The notes beneath the pieces were generated by a model, which was not told the origin of the DNA, made no database searches, and saw nothing but the letters and a program-made list of their open reading frames with translations. 64,000 nt of DNA from Roseivivax lentus (GTDB lineage: Bacteria > Pseudomonadota > Alphaproteobacteria > Rhodobacterales > Rhodobacteraceae), in contig NZ_FTOQ01000006.1 of assembly GCF_900156805.1 (NCBI RefSeq), positions 1 through 64,000 on the forward strand, written 5' to 3'. Each line of letters opens with the position of its first letter. Position 1 is the first letter of the stretch. Of the stretch, positions 62,739 through 64,000 are shown piece by piece. A program made the translations under genes and the position numbers.

Positions 62739-63203
62739 ATGAAAACCTTCTCGGCAAAGCCCGCCGATATCGAGAAGAAGTGGATCGTGATCGACGCCGA
62801 GGGCGTCGTTCTCGGCCGTCTCGCCTCGATCGTGGCCTCGCGCCTGCGCGGCAAGCACAAGCCCTCCTTCACGCCGCACATGGATATGGGCGACAACGTG
62901 ATCATCGTGAACGCGGACAAGGTCCAGCTGACCGGCAAGAAGCGCCAGGAGCACTTCTACTGGCACACCGGCTATCCGGGCGGCATCAAGTCGCGCACAA
63001 AAGAGCAGATCCTCGAGGGCGCCCACCCCGAGCGCGTCGTCTTCCAGGCCGTCAAGCGCATGGTGCCGGGCACCCGCCTGGGCCGTCAGCAGATGACCAA
63101 CCTGCGCGTCTATGCCGGGGCCGAGCATCCTCACGAGGCGCAATCGCCTGAAGTGCTCGACGTCAAGTCGATGAACTCCAAGAACACCCGGGTGGCGAAG
63201 TAA
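62739..63203 (+). CDS. rplM: 50S ribosomal protein L13
   Basis: The 154-residue protein is L13, an early assembly protein of the large ribosomal subunit. [55 protein letters not shown] is the conserved core, followed by [12 protein letters not shown] and [41 protein letters not shown] 62739 is the standard start. The gene is expressed from two tandem promoters and its stop codon overlaps the rpsI start by one base (TAATG). Confidence 0.98.
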   Translation: MKTFSAKPADIEKKWIVIDAEGVVLGRLASIVASRLRGKHKPSFTPHMDMGDNVIIVNADKVQLTGKKRQEHFYWHTGYPGGIKSRTKEQILEGAHPERVVFQAVKRMVPGTRLGRQQMTNLRVYAGAEHPHEAQSPEVLDVKSMNSKNTRVAK

Positions 63204-63700
63204 TGGCTGAGCAGATCAACTCCCTCGAAGAACTGGGCCAGGCCGCCGGCATCGACGCCGCCGCCGCGCCCGAGACCGAAACCCTGACCCCGCGCGAGCC
63301 CGTCCGCGACGAGTTCGGCCGCGCCTACGCGACCGGCCGCCGCAAGGACGCCACCGCGCGCGTCTGGATCAAGCCGGGCTCCGGCAAGGTCACCGTCAAC
63401 GGCAAGGAAATCAACGCGTATTTTGCGCGTCCCGTGCTGCAGATGATCCTGCGCCAGCCCTTCACCGTCGCCGGTGTCGAGGACCAGTTCGACGTGATGG
63501 CCACCGTCAAGGGCGGCGGCCTCTCCGGTCAGGCCGGTGCCGTGAAGCACGGCGTGTCCCGCGCGCTGCAGCTCTACGACCCGAGCCTGCGCGCCGCGCT
63601 GAAGGCCGCCGGGTTCCTGACCCGCGACAGCCGCGTCGTCGAGCGGAAGAAGTACGGCAAGCGCAAGGCGCGCCGGAGCTTCCAGTTCTCCAAGCGTTAA
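63203..63700 (+). CDS. rpsI: 30S ribosomal protein S9
   Basis: The 165-residue protein is S9, whose C-terminal tail reaches the P-site tRNA. The core is [49 protein letters not shown], and it ends [14 protein letters not shown]. About 35 residues at the N-terminus (acidic, Ala/Glu-rich) extend beyond the E. coli length, as in other alphaproteobacteria. It is translated directly after rplM. A rho-independent terminator follows. Confidence 0.98.
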   Translation: MAEQINSLEELGQAAGIDAAAAPETETLTPREPVRDEFGRAYATGRRKDATARVWIKPGSGKVTVNGKEINAYFARPVLQMILRQPFTVAGVEDQFDVMATVKGGGLSGQAGAVKHGVSRALQLYDPSLRAALKAAGFLTRDSRVVERKKYGKRKARRSFQFSKR

Positions 63701-63724
63701 GCCGCGCTTGCGATACCAATTTGG

Positions 63725-63750
63725 AAAGGCCGCTCTTTGGGGCGGCCTTT
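63725..63750 (+). terminator. rho-independent terminator of rplM-rpsI
   Basis: AAAGGCCGC (63725-63733) and GCGGCCTTT (63742-63750) form a 9-bp perfect stem with an eight-base loop, followed by TCTTA. It lies 25 bases after the rpsI stop. Confidence 0.85.
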
Positions 63751-64000
63751 TCTTATGCGATGAAGCGGACGCGGTTGCAGATCAGGGCAGGGGATCGACC
63801 GACGCTGTGGCATCAGCCCCGATACGCGCTTCGGGACCGCCGCGCGCGCCCGGGAACAATCCCAATATCGAGACCGCCTGGAACGACGCACCCCCGGCGC
63901 GGAATCAAGGCTGCCTGCAGTCGCCGCATCAGCGCCGATCCGGCCCCACCGGATTGGCGCTTTGAGCCCGCCAGCACTGGCGTTCGAATGGCGCAATGAC
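63751..64000. other. non-coding end of the window
   Basis: The last 250 bases have no start or ribosome-binding site that I can support, and no gene runs off the edge with convincing codon use. No tRNA-like cloverleaf was seen. Confidence 0.4.

Noticed and set aside
63751-64000. Short overlapping frames at the right edge as a partial gene
   Set aside because: No ribosome-binding site, domain or consistent composition; frames on both strands are equally open by GC bias.

Overview
The window is a chromosomal segment of a high-GC alphaproteobacterium, almost certainly a marine or soil Rhodobacteraceae/Roseobacteraceae. The evidence is gene content: two TRAP transporters, the Rhodobacterales-type neighbourhoods glnE plus a small ORF, surE-pcm-nlpD without rpoS, cvpA-purF-DUF2199, alr-radA, tatABC followed by a DUF815 ATPase, an RSP_2648-type PIN protein, DUF2852, DUF1127, and a complete Entner-Doudoroff edd-eda pair. 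Taxon and function calls rest on motif recognition by eye; no database search was run.

Layout. 1-6.5 kb is an accessory block: the end of an IS630-type transposase, a SARP-like regulator with TPRs, a PAP2-phosphatase/subtilisin fusion whose Tat signal peptide is cut by a stop at codon 2, a secreted trypsin-like protease and a small secreted protein. 6.6-14.7 kb holds two divergent TRAP transporters, one ordinary and one of the TakP type with oversized membrane subunits. 14.8-20.1 kb: bpt (N-degron leucyl-transferase), RDD, DUF2852 and glnE. 20.1-23.6 kb: eda, edd under a LacI-type operator, and a lipoprotein. 23.6-30.1 kb: an RlmI-like methyltransferase, a PIN protein, an iron-type ABC ATPase, a WYL regulator, tatABC and a DUF815 ATPase. 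30.4-33.1 kb: nlpD-pcm-surE. 33.5-42.4 kb: an SDR protein, DUF2199, purF, a frameshifted Hint-domain protein, cvpA, radA, a membrane/coiled-coil protein and alr. 42.9-47.3 kb: a FosA-like enzyme, dnaB, pyrE, pyrC. 47.3-54.2 kb: a tightly coupled glycosyltransferase/sulfotransferase/methyltransferase operon. 54.4-57.7 kb: a MoxR ATPase with a VWA partner. 57.7-64 kb: purL, a GFA-like protein, DUF1127, an autoregulated-looking MocR regulator, and rplM-rpsI.

How it fits together. Most of the window is housekeeping: purine and pyrimidine synthesis, ribosome, replication, Tat export and nitrogen control. The transport and Entner-Doudoroff genes fit a heterotrophic, organic-acid- and sugar-using lifestyle. 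The parts that stand out are the protease/phosphatase island at the left end, the sulfated-glycan-like operon, and structured intergenic DNA. The structured DNA comprises a 56-bp element duplicated at 30.3 and 42.7 kb with compensating outer arms, a run of six hairpins with TGC/TAC loops at 30.1 kb, and a dispersed 24-bp motif at 33.2, 33.4, 55.4 and 57.2 kb.
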